Below are positions 37,501 through 49,703 of a DNA stretch of 64,000 nucleotides, in pieces. This DNA comes from Aquila chrysaetos chrysaetos. Taxonomy: Eukaryota; Chordata; Aves; Accipitriformes; Accipitridae. The position numbers and the translations under genes were made by a program. The stretch spans positions 9,696,743 to 9,760,742 of the forward strand of contig NC_044027.1 of the NCBI RefSeq assembly GCF_900496995.4, written 5' to 3'. The notes under the pieces are model-generated. The model saw only the letters and a program-made list of their open reading frames with translations. It had not been told where the DNA came from and did no database searches. Each line of letters begins with the position of its first letter. Position 1 is the stretch's first letter.

Positions 37501-40500
37501 GACGCATTAATGCTAACATTCGTGATGAGGAAGAAAAGCTCCCAGAAGAGGAGAGGCCACCATTCAGCCTTGTTGCCGTTATCCTGTCAAGTGAGTTCTG
37601 GCCACCGCTGAAAGAGGAGAAGCTAGAGCTTCCAGAGCAGGTCAAGGAAGCCATGGAAGCCTATTCCAAGAAATATGAGAAATTAAAGGTGAGGCAACCT
37701 TAATGCTCCTGAAAAAACTGTGTGCTGTTCAGACTTTGTTACATAGCATGGGTTTTAACATCCCTTAAATTTTAGCTGCTAGTACACCCACGCTGTTACG
37801 GTGGAATCCTAAATTCCTTCAGCTTTGAATTGGGGTTAGAAGCTGCGCTAGCTTAGCTATTGCCAAAAGAAGGGTTTATCTCTTTATGGGGTGTCTGAGT
37901 TATTATAGTGATTGCAGTTAAGGAAGAGAGTTTTCTAAAATATGCCATTGTTTGTTAGTTAAATGGATACTGAGGTGGAAGTTTTTAGGCATCTTAAGTC
38001 TGGTCGAAGCTTGTTGGCCTAAGTTCTATAGTAGTAAGTGACATCCTGTCCCTGTTGGGCCTCTCTTCAGGACCCTGGCACTCTCCTCCCCTGTTTTTCC
38101 TCTTGAAAAGAAGCTCTTTTAACATGGTCTCATTTTAAGATTCACTGTTAGTCTAGAGTTAGGTGAATGTTGCTTCCTCTTCTGTCTGTGGCCTCTCCTG
38201 GATTGTTTCGTTCATTTCTGGAGGGTCCCTGTGTTGTCTCAAAAGCTGGTTTTTTTCACCCAGTGTGCTGTAAGCCAATCAACACATCGAGTCGAGATAT
38301 TTGTCTTTATTGCTGTACTGCAGTATAGGGTGCCAGGTCTCCAAATACCTGCACACCTTTAGAAAGAAAGGTTGAGCTTTTTATGCAATTTTGTTACAAG
38401 GAAACACATACAACAAAAATTGTGATAGGCTACACAAACTTATACAATGAAAAGATCTTTTGAGCACGTCATGCTCTTGTCCAGCTCATTATACTGAGGT
38501 GGTCTCACATTTACATACTCATTATGCACAAGTGGGTGTTGATTTTAGTATTAAAATTAAGCAAGGTAAGGCAAGGACAGGGTCTTTACTTGATTCTCAT
38601 CCAGCACTGACTAATCTGCCTTTATCTGTGCCTAATGAATAATATGTTCTTGGTTATACATACTGCACATATTCTAACTCTGTTTATCTTAAGTTTACAT
38701 GATCACCTAGCAGTGTCTCCTAGCAGTGTCTCCAAGGTAATGTATTTCTTCATACCAACTATTTCAAAATTTGTTAAGTTTTGCCAATCTTGTGAGTTAA
38801 TTCTGCGAGTTACTATAACACCTGAACTCTGTGTTAAGACGGTTTAGGTGCAAGCATTTTTGGTCAGTTTGACTGTGGCTCAGACAAAGTCTTGAATCCA
38901 TGCCTTTTTAAACAGCATGGAAGGGTGGAGGAGAGGCATACAGAGCAAATGTAACCAACCGTGCAGTATTCTTCTGTTCTCCAGGCACTTGATCATGGCA
39001 GTTAGTCAAATAGAGAAGGCTGAGGTGCATCTTGCTCTGGACATACAGAATGAGTTGGAAGCAGGAGCACCTGTCTGGAAGTCAAGGAGAGATCTAGGTG
39101 ATATCCAGAGCTGTGGTCTTGGCTTTCTCATCTTGCAGCTTCTTACCTGGTGTAGTGCAGAGCACACATCTGGAGCATGGATGAGTCAGATCTAGCTGTC
39201 ATGCCAGTGTAGTGTCTGTGTCCACACACAGATGGTTCCTTGCAGCCAACCTGAACGCAGCTTGGTGTCTCATGCAGATGTTCCACTTTGCCTGTCCACT
39301 TGTGCTCTGACTCCGCTTCAGGCTTGGTTTTCTATATCCTTTCTTGAACTTGTTATTATACACCAGGTGATACATGCCGTGAGGCTGGGAAGCTCATGCT
39401 TCTAGATCCTGTCTCTTCTGCTGTAGCTACGTACCAGATGTGGGTGCCACCTGATTTCTGTGCCTGCAAAAAATTAGTTAGGGGAGGATGCAGGAGGAGA
39501 TGCAAGGAGGAAGCGGCCTCCTTGAGCATCCTCAACCTTCAAAGCAAGCAGTGTTCTTTTCACATCAGTATCAGAAGAAATTGCTTCTCTTCTGAGGAAA
39601 TCCTGCCCCAGATGAGTATTTATTTTCTGGTAGGAGTTTGTCCTGAGTGGCCCAGCTGGTCTTCCTCAACCTGTGCTTACCCTACCAGAGAGCTGAGTGA
39701 CTGGCTTTTTAGGTATTGGTCTTGGGCAAGGGCTGAACAACAACTTGTACTGAGGAGGATGTTTCCCATGAGGGGGTAGGGGACGGCTGGGTGGTGGCAG
39801 TGCTGGGTGACTCATGAGGAGGGGAGCAGCTTTCATGTCTGGCAGAGGGATATGGAGCGCAGCTGGCCCTGGTGGTAGAGGGGCATTTGCAATAACGCAG
39901 TGCTTAGTGGTTCCCGTTAGATCTGCTGTGAGTGGCTGCTTCTCCCTTTTCCAGGCCATGAGGACCCTGAACTGGAAGTACCACCTGGGCCTGGTGAGCT
40001 TGGACGTGGAGCTGGCAGATCGCACCCTCTCCCTGTCTGTCTCTCCTGTGCATGCCGCCATCATCCTGCACTTCCAGACCAAGAGTGAGTGCTGTGGCAG
40101 AGACTCAGTGTTACCACCCATGTCTGTGTGCTTCCCGTGGGTGGGTGGGAAGGCTGTGTTACTCAGGTGGCTGAAGGCTCTGAGAGCTCTGGCAGCAGGA
40201 CCAAGACCTGGTTCGTGGGCTTGGATCTACCACAGGGTTCAGCCAGGTCTCCAGCTCTCGTAGGAGACAGCACACAGCAGGGCCCCAGCCCAGCACCCGG
40301 TCTGCTTTCAGGCAGTCACTGCACGCAGCTGCTTGCTCCTGGCTTGCTCCCCAGCCTTCCCCATCCTCTTACTAAGTCCTGGCATGCTGGGAGGTGGGCA
40401 GGTATCCTGTTCTCTTCTCCGATATCCATGGTCTCCGCAGGTACGTGGACACTGACAGAGCTAAGTGAAGTGCTCAAGGTGCCGGTGACATCGCTGAAGC

Positions 40501-41662
40501 GTAAGATGACGCTGTGGCTGCAGCAGGGTGTCCTGCGTGAAGAGCCCCAAGGCACCTTCACTGTGATTGAGGAGGAGCAGAAGGACCAGGTGGAGAAGGT
40601 CGTTCTGATAGACAGCGATGAGGAGGGGGACTCTGCCATGGCGTCACAGGCTGACCAGAAAGAGGAAGAGCTGCAGGTACCCGTCTGTGTGTCTCTGCTG
40701 CTTGTGAAGCCAGCAGGATGGTGCAAACATCCCATGCTGTTGGTTTTGGGGAATATGATTAAGATGATGGATTCAATTTGCATTTTGGATTTGCGTTTTC
40801 CACTGCAAGTGGCTAAGTCCAGCATGAGGGTTTTTTGAAATGGGTATCTCTTGATTAATGCTCACTGGTGCAGGTGCTGGATTGCAGCCTTTCCTCCAGA
40901 AAAGTGCCTGGCTGCTAGGCCAGGCAACTATTTGGACACCTCTAAATGTGTTTTTTCAGTTTTAAAAAAGAAAAAGTCTGAGACACGATTTCATGTTTGA
41001 AAATAGTCATCACTTATTTGGATTCACCCAAGCAGTGCTTTTTGGCACTCTAGACTGCCAAAAAGGCTTACCTAGCACTTACAGCTGGACTTTTGCCTTC
41101 CCTGTGTTGTGGTTCCTGGATACTTGCAGTGCTTTTTCTACCCATGTGTCATGTTGTGTGTGTGTGTGTTGTGCCACTGTGCAACACGGAGGTGTCATAC
41201 TGGTGTTTATCCACTGAGGGTCATGCACGTACTGCACGTCAAATCCTGCTTTCTAGCTGTGTTTCCCAACACCTGGTGCTGTTCTTGGGTATTTCCTGTT
41301 TAAAGACTACATGTTTATGGCTGAGAGCAGAACTTACTGCCAGCCACAGCCTTGCTCTGCTTTTGGGATACAGGATGCTAAAGCACCCTTTTTCTTCATG
41401 GTATAGATGTCAGTATGGTTTACTGTTGCTTGTGTGTCCCCCTCTGCAGCTGTTCTGGACATACATCCAGGCTATGCTGACAAACCTGGAGAGCCTGTCC
41501 TTGGAGAGGATTCACAGCATGCTGAAGATGTTTGTGATGACAGGCCCAGTGGTTACAGAGATCGATATACAAGAGCTGCAGGGTTTTCTCCAGAAAAAAG
41601 TCCGGGACCAGCAACTCATCTACTCTGGAGGTGTCTATCGCCTGCCCAAGAACTGCAACTAG
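29337..41662 (+). CDS. ANAPC2: Anaphase-promoting complex subunit 2 (13 exons)
   Basis: Exons: 29337-29420, 30281-30903, 31425-31557, 33843-34017, 34166-34285, 34806-34923, 35007-35188, 35339-35480, 36237-36312, 37485-37688, 39955-40084, 40441-40676 and 41450-41662. All have GT-AG borders and the phases join to 811 aa (human 822). ANAPC2 is the cullin-like subunit of the APC/C ubiquitin ligase; it binds the RING subunit ANAPC11 and positions the E2. Landmarks: helical cullin repeats in the N-terminal half, a Cys-rich CAGC...CWC segment (about 206-218), RWRCHVQRFFYRIYAS, the cullin-homology core from SSDIISLLVSIYGSKDLFIN to about residue 690, and the C-terminal winged-helix (APC2/WHB) domain with ELQGFLQKKVRDQQLIYSGG and the end RLPKNCN. 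Start context GCCCGCATGG. It diverges from SSNA1. Confidence 0.96.
33843..36312 (+). CDS. ANAPC2: ANAPC2 exons 4-9 (mid region into the cullin-homology core)
   Basis: Six compact exons encode KVIGWLSRVFLQDG, the RWRCHVQRFFYRIYAS block, NTSDIITLYISAIKAL, DPSMVILEVACEPIRKYL, TREDTVRQIVAGLTGD, an acidic linker (EDWVPDPVDADPG-like), SKRRSSDIISLLVSIYGSKD and REIRNVELLKLRFGEAQMH. Identity to the human protein is very high through this part, which lets every splice site be placed. Confidence 0.95.
36663..37241 (+). mobile_element. Solo LTR of an avian endogenous retrovirus (ERVL-type, 579 bp)
   Basis: The element starts TGTCCTGGTTTCAGCTGGG and ends CTGGGTTTAAACCACGACA. It is flanked on both sides by the 5-bp duplication AACAC (36658-36662 and 37242-37246). 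Internal promoter and poly(A) signals are visible: TATATAAA at 36936-36943 and ATTAAA at 37109-37114. No viral coding sequence is present, so it is a recombination-derived solo LTR. It lies in ANAPC2 intron 9 in sense orientation. A 5-bp duplication fits class III (ERVL-like) elements; the subfamily name cannot be fixed by eye. Confidence 0.9.
37485..41662 (+). CDS. ANAPC2: ANAPC2 exons 10-13 (cullin core end and winged-helix domain)
   Basis: Exon 10 encodes DMADSRRINANI and VILSSEFWPPLKEEKLELP. Exon 11 encodes LGLVSLDVELADRTLSLS. Exon 12 encodes the DNA-binding-like helix segment LWLQQGVLREEPQGTFTVIE and the conserved DSDEEGDSAMASQADQKEEE linker. Exon 13 encodes the C-terminal WHB domain, ending in TAG at 41660-41662. 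Confidence 0.95.
38262..38700 (-). mobile_element. Probable minus-strand LTR fragment in ANAPC2 intron 10
   Basis: Read on the minus strand there is GCATAAAAAGCTC (TATA-like, near 38376-38386), and about 70 bp later AATAAA (38311-38306) in the context CAATAAAGAC. A T-rich and then A-rich stretch ends in a CA-type terminus near 38262. This promoter to poly(A) spacing is typical of a retroviral U3/R/U5 region. The far (U3) end and any target duplication were not found. The AT-rich composition differs from the neighbouring exons. Confidence 0.4.
41155..41169. repeat. (TG)n microsatellite
   Basis: Short run of about seven TG units in ANAPC2 intron 12. Confidence 0.8.
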
Positions 41663-41927
41663 TTTGCTAGTGTCCCTGCTTTCCCCTCTGCGTCACTTCT
41701 CCGTGCCTGTGCTCAGCTCCTGAGTGCTGCCCAGCTCTCTGCATCCTGCTGGGTAGTTCTCTGCTCTGGCGGTTTGCTGTGCCCTCTTCCCCAAAAGGGT
41801 GTCCTTTTCCACATGGAGACAGCTCAACAGCAGCCTGGGCCATGCACCCCACAACTGCTGGGTCTGGGCCTGCTCCCCACATTGCTTTTCCTCCCATACG
41901 TGAGTGTCTGGGCCCACTTCACTGGTT

Positions 41928-41933
41928 AATAAA
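41928..41933 (+). terminator. ANAPC2 poly(A) signal
   Basis: Canonical AATAAA 266 nt after the ANAPC2 stop codon, followed by a TCTCCTTCTT stretch and T/G-rich sequence suitable as a downstream element. Confidence 0.75.
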
Positions 41934-43803
41934 AAGCAGCAGTCTCCTTCTTCAGATGGTACCAACTCCTTTGTTTCCTCTTGGCAGAGCACTCTTGGCA
42001 TCAGCTTTCCTATGCTGAAAGGGCAGGCAGGAAACTCCCCAGTCTGCCGGGCACCATCTCCCTTTCCTTGGGTCTCCGTCTGTAGCCCTGGGAGGTTTTG
42101 GGAGGGGGACTGTTGGCTCCAGTTGCTGTCTGGGTCTCTTTGTGTGGCTAAAGCAGCGTCTTGCAGCTGGCTGTGATGAGCAAGACCCTACACAAAAGCA
42201 AGTGTTCACACTGTCTCCTTTGGCTTATGTGGGAGGAAGACTCCAGGGTCTGCTTGCCCTTGTTTGGGACTCTTAAATTTTGTGGAATAATTTTATTGTG
42301 GGATGAAGAATGCTTTAGATGGATGAGATGTAGCAGTTCTTCAGGGCAAGTTATTTAGTCCTGCAGGATAAGTAAGTGGATTAACCAGGCACTGGTAGGA
42401 TTGCTTCACTATGGCACAAATACACGTCTCCCTTCCAACACCACGGTGGCTGCCCTCGAAGGTTCGTCGTCTTGGTGTGCTTTGGAGTTATTGGCACCAC
42501 TGAGATCAACGAGGCAGTTGGATGGGATAATCCCTGAACTCTGTTGGTTAAACATCACGCCCCCCAACCTGGGTATCAAGCAATGGGTTTCAGGATTGTA
42601 TTCTGCATTCAGGGTGCCTTAGTCCTGCTTTTTGGGTGGGTTTTGCTCATCAAGAGGAATATGCTGGGGAAATCTGGCTTTTACTAAAAATTTGCTTTCT
42701 GTGAAGCAAGGAATGAGTTTCCACAGCCTAAGGAGTCTTTCCCCTCCTCTGCTGAGTATTCTGTCCCAGCCTGTGAGCACTGCAGCAGCTAGAACTGAGA
42801 TACCAAAGGGCCATGCTCAAAACACTGGAGCAGCTGGTAACCCTGGCTGTGCTGCTGTGCATCCAGGTGCATGAGAGGCTTGTGGAACATAGAAACCAAC
42901 CTGTATTTAACATTTAACCTTGTTTTTCAGTGCCTAAAGGCCTGCAGGTCCCACACTGTGGGCATCCTTTGTGCAGCCACAGGCAGTGGGGTACGACACT
43001 TATCTCCCCCTTGGGCAAATTTACGTTTTTTCCTCTGTGGGTGAGACCATGTGTTCTTGTTTCCATGCAGCACTTTGCTCAAAGCTGGTGGTGGTGTGGC
43101 ACTAGAACTGGTTGGTGTGTTCTATTGTGAAGCTTAAAATATTCCTTGTGCTGTAGGGACTCTGGTAATAACTAAATAAACCCCAATCTGTGAACATGTA
43201 GGATATTACTCCAGGTGAAGCCAAGGAGGATGAACAGCGGCTAATCCCAAAACACAGCAGGCAGGGGAGGGAAATCTATGCCCGAACGTGTGAGGAGCCC
43301 CACCAGACCCTGGTAGGATACCCAGATGGATCAGTTGTTTGAGGTTGGATGGGCTGGCCAGGACATGGCACTGGACTTGTCATTGCTGTGCCCAGCATGG
43401 GATGTGACTGGGGACATGCCTGGGACCCATGTGTCGAGGACACCAGACACAAAATCTTGTCGAACTGCAACTCATTTAACCCCAGGCAGAGGTCTCTGCT
43501 GCCTGCCTGGTGCTTCTGCAGCAGGTCCTGGTGGGTTTTTTTCCTTGCAGAAAACAACTCCTGGGGACTTCTCCACATTCCCTCAAAGGCTGCTCAGCTC
43601 CGCATGCCCTTGCTCAGCTCTTGCTTAGATGCTCGCCCGCCACTGAATAAACCAAAGCAGCCCACAGGTGCCTGGGCTCCATCCAAAACCCACATGCCCT
43701 GGGAGGGCGAGAGGGAGCAACATGTGGGCAGGTTGTGCAGACATCCCTAGAGGATACCTCTTTCCTGCTGCGTTTCACAGCTTCTCTTGTTTTGTTTTCT
43801 CAG

Positions 43804-43842
43804 GAAGGAAAACTGTTTGAGCACATAGAAGCATCTGGAAAG
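43804..43842 (+). other. Candidate 39-nt exon with strong splice signals
   Basis: A long pyrimidine tract ending TTTGTTTTCTCAG precedes 39 nt (13 sense codons, EGKLFEHIEASGK), followed by the donor AAAG|GTAGGC. The length is a multiple of three. It may be an alternative or 5' UTR exon of TOR4A, part of an unrecognised gene, or chance. Confidence 0.2.
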
Positions 43843-44147
43843 GTAGGCAGCCGCGGGGCGGCAGGCTCAGTGTCTGCCGGCCATGGGAGCTGGAGCTGCC
43901 ACGTCCCGCTCCGTGCTTCGTGGCTGACCGACAAACGTCTGGGCATGCTGTGGCTGCGACGGGGCGGGGAAACGTCTCTTTTTGATCTTTCGGGATCAAA
44001 GAAACCGTCAGCTTTGCAGTGGGGCTGCTGGCCGCCAGGGCTGTCCGCGGCCACCAATGGAGCCAGGGCCGGCTGCTGGGGCAAGGAGCGTGGCTGTGAG
44101 TGACTGCAGGGCCCTGGCTGGTTCTGCTTTGCTTATAGGTGCAAAAA

Positions 44148-44410
44148 TAGGACAAGGGGTAATGGCTTTAAACTGAAAGAGAGTAGATTTAGATTAGATG
44201 TAAGGAAGCTCTTCACTGTGAGGGTGGTGAGGCACTGGAACAGGCTGCCTGGAGAAGTTGTGGGTGCCCCATCCCCGGCAGTGTTCAGGGCCAGGTTGAT
44301 GGGGCTTTGAGCAACCTGGTCTAGTGGAAGGAGTCTCTGCCCTTGGCAGGGGGGTTGGAAGTAGGTGATCTTTAAGGTCCCTTCCAACCCAAACCATTCT
44401 ATGATTCTAC
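44148..44410 (+). mobile_element. CR1 LINE 3' end (well preserved)
   Basis: The segment holds the CR1 3'-end landmarks in order: ACAAGGGGTAATGGCTTTAA, AGGCACTGGAACAGGCTGCC, TTGATGGGGCTTTGAGCAAC, CTTCCAACCCAAACC and the tail ATTCTATGATTCTAC. It is 5'-truncated. It is the least diverged of the three CR1 pieces in the window. Confidence 0.95.
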
Positions 44411-44679
44411 AATTTATGTGTGGGTGCAAGTGGATATATTCCTCCTGTGGTGCTTCCTCACCCCCTGAGGCAGGGTGCTGCAGGGCAGTGAGCGTGCCCT
44501 AGCCATACCCCGTTCCCAGCAGGACTCCCAGCCTCCCCGTAATGAGATGAGGGGCACATCCAGCCCTCCCTGCCATGCCCAAAGCCGTGGCAGTCCCGTG
44601 GATGTCGGGTCGGGGAAGGGCACGGGACAAGCATCTTTCCTGCCCTGACTTTTCCCAGCTGCCCTGATGCTGCCCCATG

Positions 44680-44712
44680 GGATGGACCCATGGGGTGGAC
44701 CCATGGGGTGCG
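44680..44712. repeat. Short GGACCCATGGGGT duplication
   Basis: Two to three adjacent units of about 15 bp around the motif GGACCCATGGGGTG. Confidence 0.6.
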
Positions 44713-46518
44713 ATGAGTTTGTCCATCCTGAGCCAGAAGGTGAGTGTTGCTGCCACTGATGGGACCCGGAGCTGCTTCTCTCCCCGCGGGAGGTCCTGGC
44801 GCAGCTGAGCCTGAGCCACCATCTGAGTTGTAGTGTGGTCGTTTCAAAGTGTTACAATAGGAAAAACTCTGGTTTAATGAGCGCTTCAGCTTTTGTGGAA
44901 TGTAAAAGTCTTAAAATTAATTGAAACCAGCTGGAAATGCAATTTTTCAGCCTGAATGGAGGAAGCTGGAAAAAAAAAAAAAAGAGCTATGGGCTCTTCC
45001 CTGCGCCGTTTGCCATGTAGCCACGTTGCTTCAGGCTGGAGCTGCTTTTGCTGGCCAAGGTGAAGCCCTGTCCCAGGTCCCTTGCTTTTGCAAATCACTT
45101 CCACCTTTAGAGGAAAGAAAGAAAAAAGTATTTATAGCTCAGAAGTGCACGTAAAATACCATTTCTTCACTCCTTAGATTCTTGGAAATGGGTTCAGTTC
45201 CTGCAGAGTGTTTTACAGATGCCCTTGTTGCACAATATAACCCCTTTCTGTGAACGGACATTTACACAGGAAAGCGTTAAGATCATTTTCTCTGATCACT
45301 GCTTGTGAAATGAGTTGATATTTTTGGCATTGGGGGACGCTGACGGCAGGACACTGTGTAGGTGACTGTCCCACCTGCTGCAGGAGGAGCGGCTGTGGGC
45401 ACTCGCTGCTCTCCATCTTCTCCAAATTATTTCCCAAATTTTCCATTTTTCGCCCCAATTTTGTGCTTTTTTTCCAAAGTAAAAAGCAGTGTGACCCCAA
45501 AGCCTCCCAGGCGCAGCAGCGCGTGCCGCTGGTCCCTGCCCTCTCCCATTGCTGGCCCCAGCACCCACCCCATTGCCGCCCTGGTGCCGAGCCCGGCCGG
45601 CGCCTCACGGCGCAACCACGACCTTCCCGGCAGCCCCGCGACGCCGCTGAGGCCGGCGCGTGAGGGGGTGAAGCTGCCAAACCCATTTTTCTTTGGTTTT
45701 TTCCTTTTTTTTATTGTTTAGTGAGTCAGGGATGGAGCTCAGCTGGAGGAGAAAGAAGCAACATATTAAAATTGGGGTTTAGGAGTGGTCATCTGGACCA
45801 GCGCGCCCTGAATGGCTTTACAAAAAGAAATTGGGTAGAAGTCTTCACTTTCCTTCAAAAAGAGCAACCGCCCTCATTTACCTTGGTCTATTTATAAACT
45901 GTTTAGAAGGGCCATGATAATCCAAGCAGGATGTGGTGTCCTTACAGGGGATGTTCCCCGGCCCGCAGATAAACTGTTTGGGTTATTTAGGGCGTGTTAA
46001 AGCAGGGCTGCTTACAAAGGTTGGAAATTTTTGCTACGAGTGAGATTGGGAAGAGCGTGGGGTCTGGCTCAATGGCCCTGGGACTGCATCCCGCCTGGGG
46101 AGTCGCTGATCTGCTGCTGGTTTTACACCAAGCTGGCTGCTGTTCTGCTTCTTGCTGATACACCAAGTTGAGGATGCAGGAGGGCTGACGGTGCAGAGGC
46201 ACCCTGTGGAAGTGAGGGGCTGGAGCAGCAGCAGAAATTCAGGGCAGATCAACGCAAGGTGGGTGGTATAAAAGGAAAAAAACCCATGGAGCTGGAGGGC
46301 GGGTGGTCACACTGCAAAAAGGGCAGCTCGATGCTTGGAAAAAAGTCCTCTGGGTCTGTGAATGACCCCGCGGTGCTGGATCCTGCATGCGATGCCTGTT
46401 AGGGGCTCCTCCCGCCTATCTGCTTGGGCAGTCCCACGCCAGGGAAGCTGCTGCCTACCATGAATCGGATTATTTTATTGTATACTTTTATTCTTCCCTT
46501 TTTGGGGCAGCAGGAGGG

Positions 46519-46560
46519 GCTGGCTCTGAGGTCGGGGCCGGCTCTGAGGTTGGGGCCGGC
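46519..46560. repeat. 18-bp direct duplication GGCTCTGAGGTYGGGGCC
   Basis: Two adjacent near-identical copies of an 18-bp GC-rich unit differing at one base. Confidence 0.7.
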
Positions 46561-47521
46561 AGGGCTGCTGGAGGGTTTCTGTACACCCCCGCCGGGCACC
46601 ATTTCCCCTTCTCCACTTGCAGGCTCTCACTTTTAGTTTCAGGGCTCCCTGCCTGCTCCAGACTTTGCATCTGTGGGGCATATTTCTGATCTCTACATCC
46701 ATTTTCCTGGTGGCTCCAAGCCCATGACCTTTTCAGCTGCCTTCAGCTTCCTTTTTGACAGATTTCCTCCTTTTTTGCAGAGTTTCTCCAGGTAAGGCCA
46801 GTGCTGTGGGTATGGGACCTTCCGTCCTGGACCCGTTCTGGGCTCTGGGCACCCGCAGCCCTCCCAAAGGGACCCACTGGCCCTGGGGGATTCATTCACC
46901 TTATTCTGGCTTTCTGGGGGAGCAGAGAGGCCGGGGCATTTGCACATGTCTGGATGCAGCTGCTGCTAATCAGCCCTGGAGGTATTTTGGCTAAACAGGC
47001 GACATGCCAAAAAATGGAGGAAAAACCTAAAATTGTCGTACAAATTGGTGCCCAGCAGCAAGGGGCCGTGCGGCTGCCCTGACCTCCAACGATGGTTTCT
47101 GGGGAGTACCAAAGTCAGGGGCTGCCCATCACCTGCAGGTACCCAAACCAGTGGGTACTGGTCAGTGACTGGTACCAATATCTTGGCTCAGAGGTCGCCG
47201 TCTCCCTGTCCCTAGGGCTTTCTTGCCCCTTTTCTGCTGGAGTGCCCCGTGGCGGGGCAGAGCTGGGGGAGAGGCCGTGTTTGCACAGGATTTGCATTTG
47301 TGGCTCTGCAGGAAGGGCCGTGGCACCCACTGCTGCTTGTCCCCAGTCCCGCTCCAGCCGCCGTTTCCTCCTCACATGGGGCCCGGCTGGGGGGGGGCCC
47401 GGCCTCAGCACCGGCAGGGACACAGGGCACAGGGCTCGTGGGCCCCAGGTGAGTGGGGGAACTGGGGTTTGGGGGGAGAGAGGGCTGGCCCCAACGCACA
47501 CCCCTCCTACCCCTTCACTAG

Positions 47522-47937
47522 ACCCCCCCCCCCCCGCACGCATATAGCCCCCATCCCATTGCACTGCCCCATTGCGTGCGTACAGCCCCCCCCGGTGCAC
47601 TGGCCCAATGCACAGGCATGGCCCCCCCCGCAGCTGCACCGCCCCCCTGCCCACAGCTGCCCTGCTCACACAGCGTCCCCCCAATGCAGCGTCTCCCCCC
47701 CTCCATTGCACTGCCCCAATGCCCACGTGTGCCCCCCCCATTGCACAGCCTCCCCGTATACACAGCCCACCCCGTTGCACGTGGGGGCCCCCCAGCGCAC
47801 TGCCCCCCTGCCTGCAAGCAGCCCCCCATTGCTCTGCCCCCCCATGCAGCCCCCACCCTATTGCATTGCTCCCCACATACAGCTCCCCCCAGTTGCATTG
47901 CCCCGGTGCCTGCATGTGCCCCCCCCCCCCCGATGTC
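47522..47937. repeat. Degenerate C-rich minisatellite (about ten units)
   Basis: Units of roughly 30-45 bp share a core TTGCACTGCCCC-like block followed by a short variable stretch and a run of 5-14 C residues. The + strand is C-rich and the minus strand G-rich, so G-quadruplex formation is possible. It generates long spurious ORFs on both strands. Confidence 0.75.
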
Positions 47938-49625
47938 CCCTCCCTATGGCACCCAGCGGCATGGCAGCTTGCTCCCCCCACTTTGGGGTGCCGGAGGTCC
48001 CCAAAGCCCCGCAGGGGTGACGCGGTCCCCACCCCGGGGCCGTGGCAGGGGCAGCGGCAGCATGAGGTGGTATTTCGGCCGTGAACGTGAGCAGGGACCA
48101 TTTTCCACGGTCCTGTCCCCTTGTCCCCACCTGCCCGATGGGCCACGCCGGAGGGACGTCCCCACGTGGGACACCTCTTGGTGCCAGCGATGCCCCTGCC
48201 CCGTTCTCCTGCTCCCCCCAAGGCACTCCCCTGGCTTTTTTTGGCAGCCGCCCGAGACTGAGCCGATGATTTTGGAGGCTGGTTGGCATCGACACCGGGA
48301 CAGTGTCCCCACCCGCAAGGGCCAGCCCTGCGTCACCCTGCGTGCATCACCACGTCACCTGCATGGGCACCCCGCGGCCGTGCTTGGGCCCCCCCAGCTC
48401 GGGCATGGGCTGGTGGTGGCCTTGCTGCCCCGCTCGGGTCCCCGTCCCCACGCACCATCGAGCTCCTCCAGCACCGTGGGGGTCCCACGCAGGTTGGTCC
48501 CATGTCCTCACCGTAACTGGGAGCTCATCACCCTCTGCTCTGGCCATGGCCCCAGCATCTCCTGGTGTCCCGGCAGGGCAAGCATCCCTCACAGGTGCGC
48601 TTCAAGCCCTGCTTCCACCTTCCCTTGGTTTCCTGCTGCTTTTTGGAGGCTTTCTGCCCCCCACACCGCCCCGGCTGCCCACAGGGCACTGGGGACAGCT
48701 CATACACCTTCCCAGTTACAGCAATACATTTTTTTCTGGGCTATGGAGGTATGCTAACAGCCCTCAGGTGGTGGCTGGGAGCTTCTTGCTTCTCTAATTG
48801 CTTCTTTTAGGGTTTTGGGGGGAGCATTGCTTTTTTTTTTTTTTTAATGGTTTTCAACCATATTGCTTGGGAGAAGCTCTTCCTTTGCAAAAATCTAAAT
48901 TAGCCAGAAAAACATCTCTTTTCATGGCTGTTCCTGAAATGTCTGCCTGAGCTTCTCTGGAGGGGATCTCCAGCTTGGGGTCAGCCCTGCCAGGCTTCCC
49001 GACCAGGAGAGCAGCTCCCAGCCACTCCATGCCAGTGGCTGTCCTCCAGCTGAGCTCCTGCACCTTCGTGACACAGAAATCCCCACATTTGCAAAGATTT
49101 GTTAGGCAAATCCCGCCCAGGCCACAGCAGAGGCATGTCTGGGCGCCTGGCACGGAGCTGGGGAGACTTTGTGGGTCTGGGCTGGGGGACCCTGCTCAGA
49201 GCATCCCCCACCCCATGGAGATGTGGGGTCCTTCATGTGCATTGCAGCCAGGGTGGGATCTGTGCTGTGATGCTCCAGAACACTCCAAATTGTTTTTTTT
49301 TCCCCTATTTTTGGTCCTGGGCAGCCGCTCTCACAGGGAGCAGGTTCCAGCTGGGAGTTGATCCAAAAATAGGAGCTTGAAAGACCGGCAAGGGGTCACA
49401 CTGGGGCTGCTCTGGCTTTGCCAAATGGGCTTGTTTTTTCGGGGAAAAGCCTCGGCCAGGTTGTGCAAGTGCAGGTGAGAGGTAGGACGGGGGTCAGAGC
49501 AGGTTGGTTAGGGCTAAAGGAAAGTTGAGCTGCAGGTGGAGGTGAGGAGGAACTGCCGTGATGAGCTTTTGCACTGCTGGCTATGGAAAAAACCCCCGGT
49601 TTCCTTCTTCTCTCTCTTAATGCAG

Positions 49626-49703
49626 CTGGTGGAGGAAGCGGTTCTTCCCCAGGGAGTTTTTGTGCAGCGAGGGCTTGGAGTGCCCACACCGTCTCTTCCA
49701 GAG
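49626..49703 (+). other. Candidate 78-nt exon
   Basis: A strong pyrimidine tract ending TCTCTCTTAATGCAG precedes 78 nt (26 sense codons, beginning LVEEAVLPQGVFVQRGLG), followed by GAG|GTCGGT, a moderate donor. The length is a multiple of three. The product is not recognised; it could be a TOR4A 5' exon, a non-coding RNA exon, or chance. Confidence 0.2.

Noticed and set aside
47115..48221. 368-codon minus-strand ORF and 393-codon + strand ORF (47576-48757)
   Set aside because: Both are translations of the C-rich minisatellite and its flanks, with periodic Gly- or Pro-rich output and no domain.
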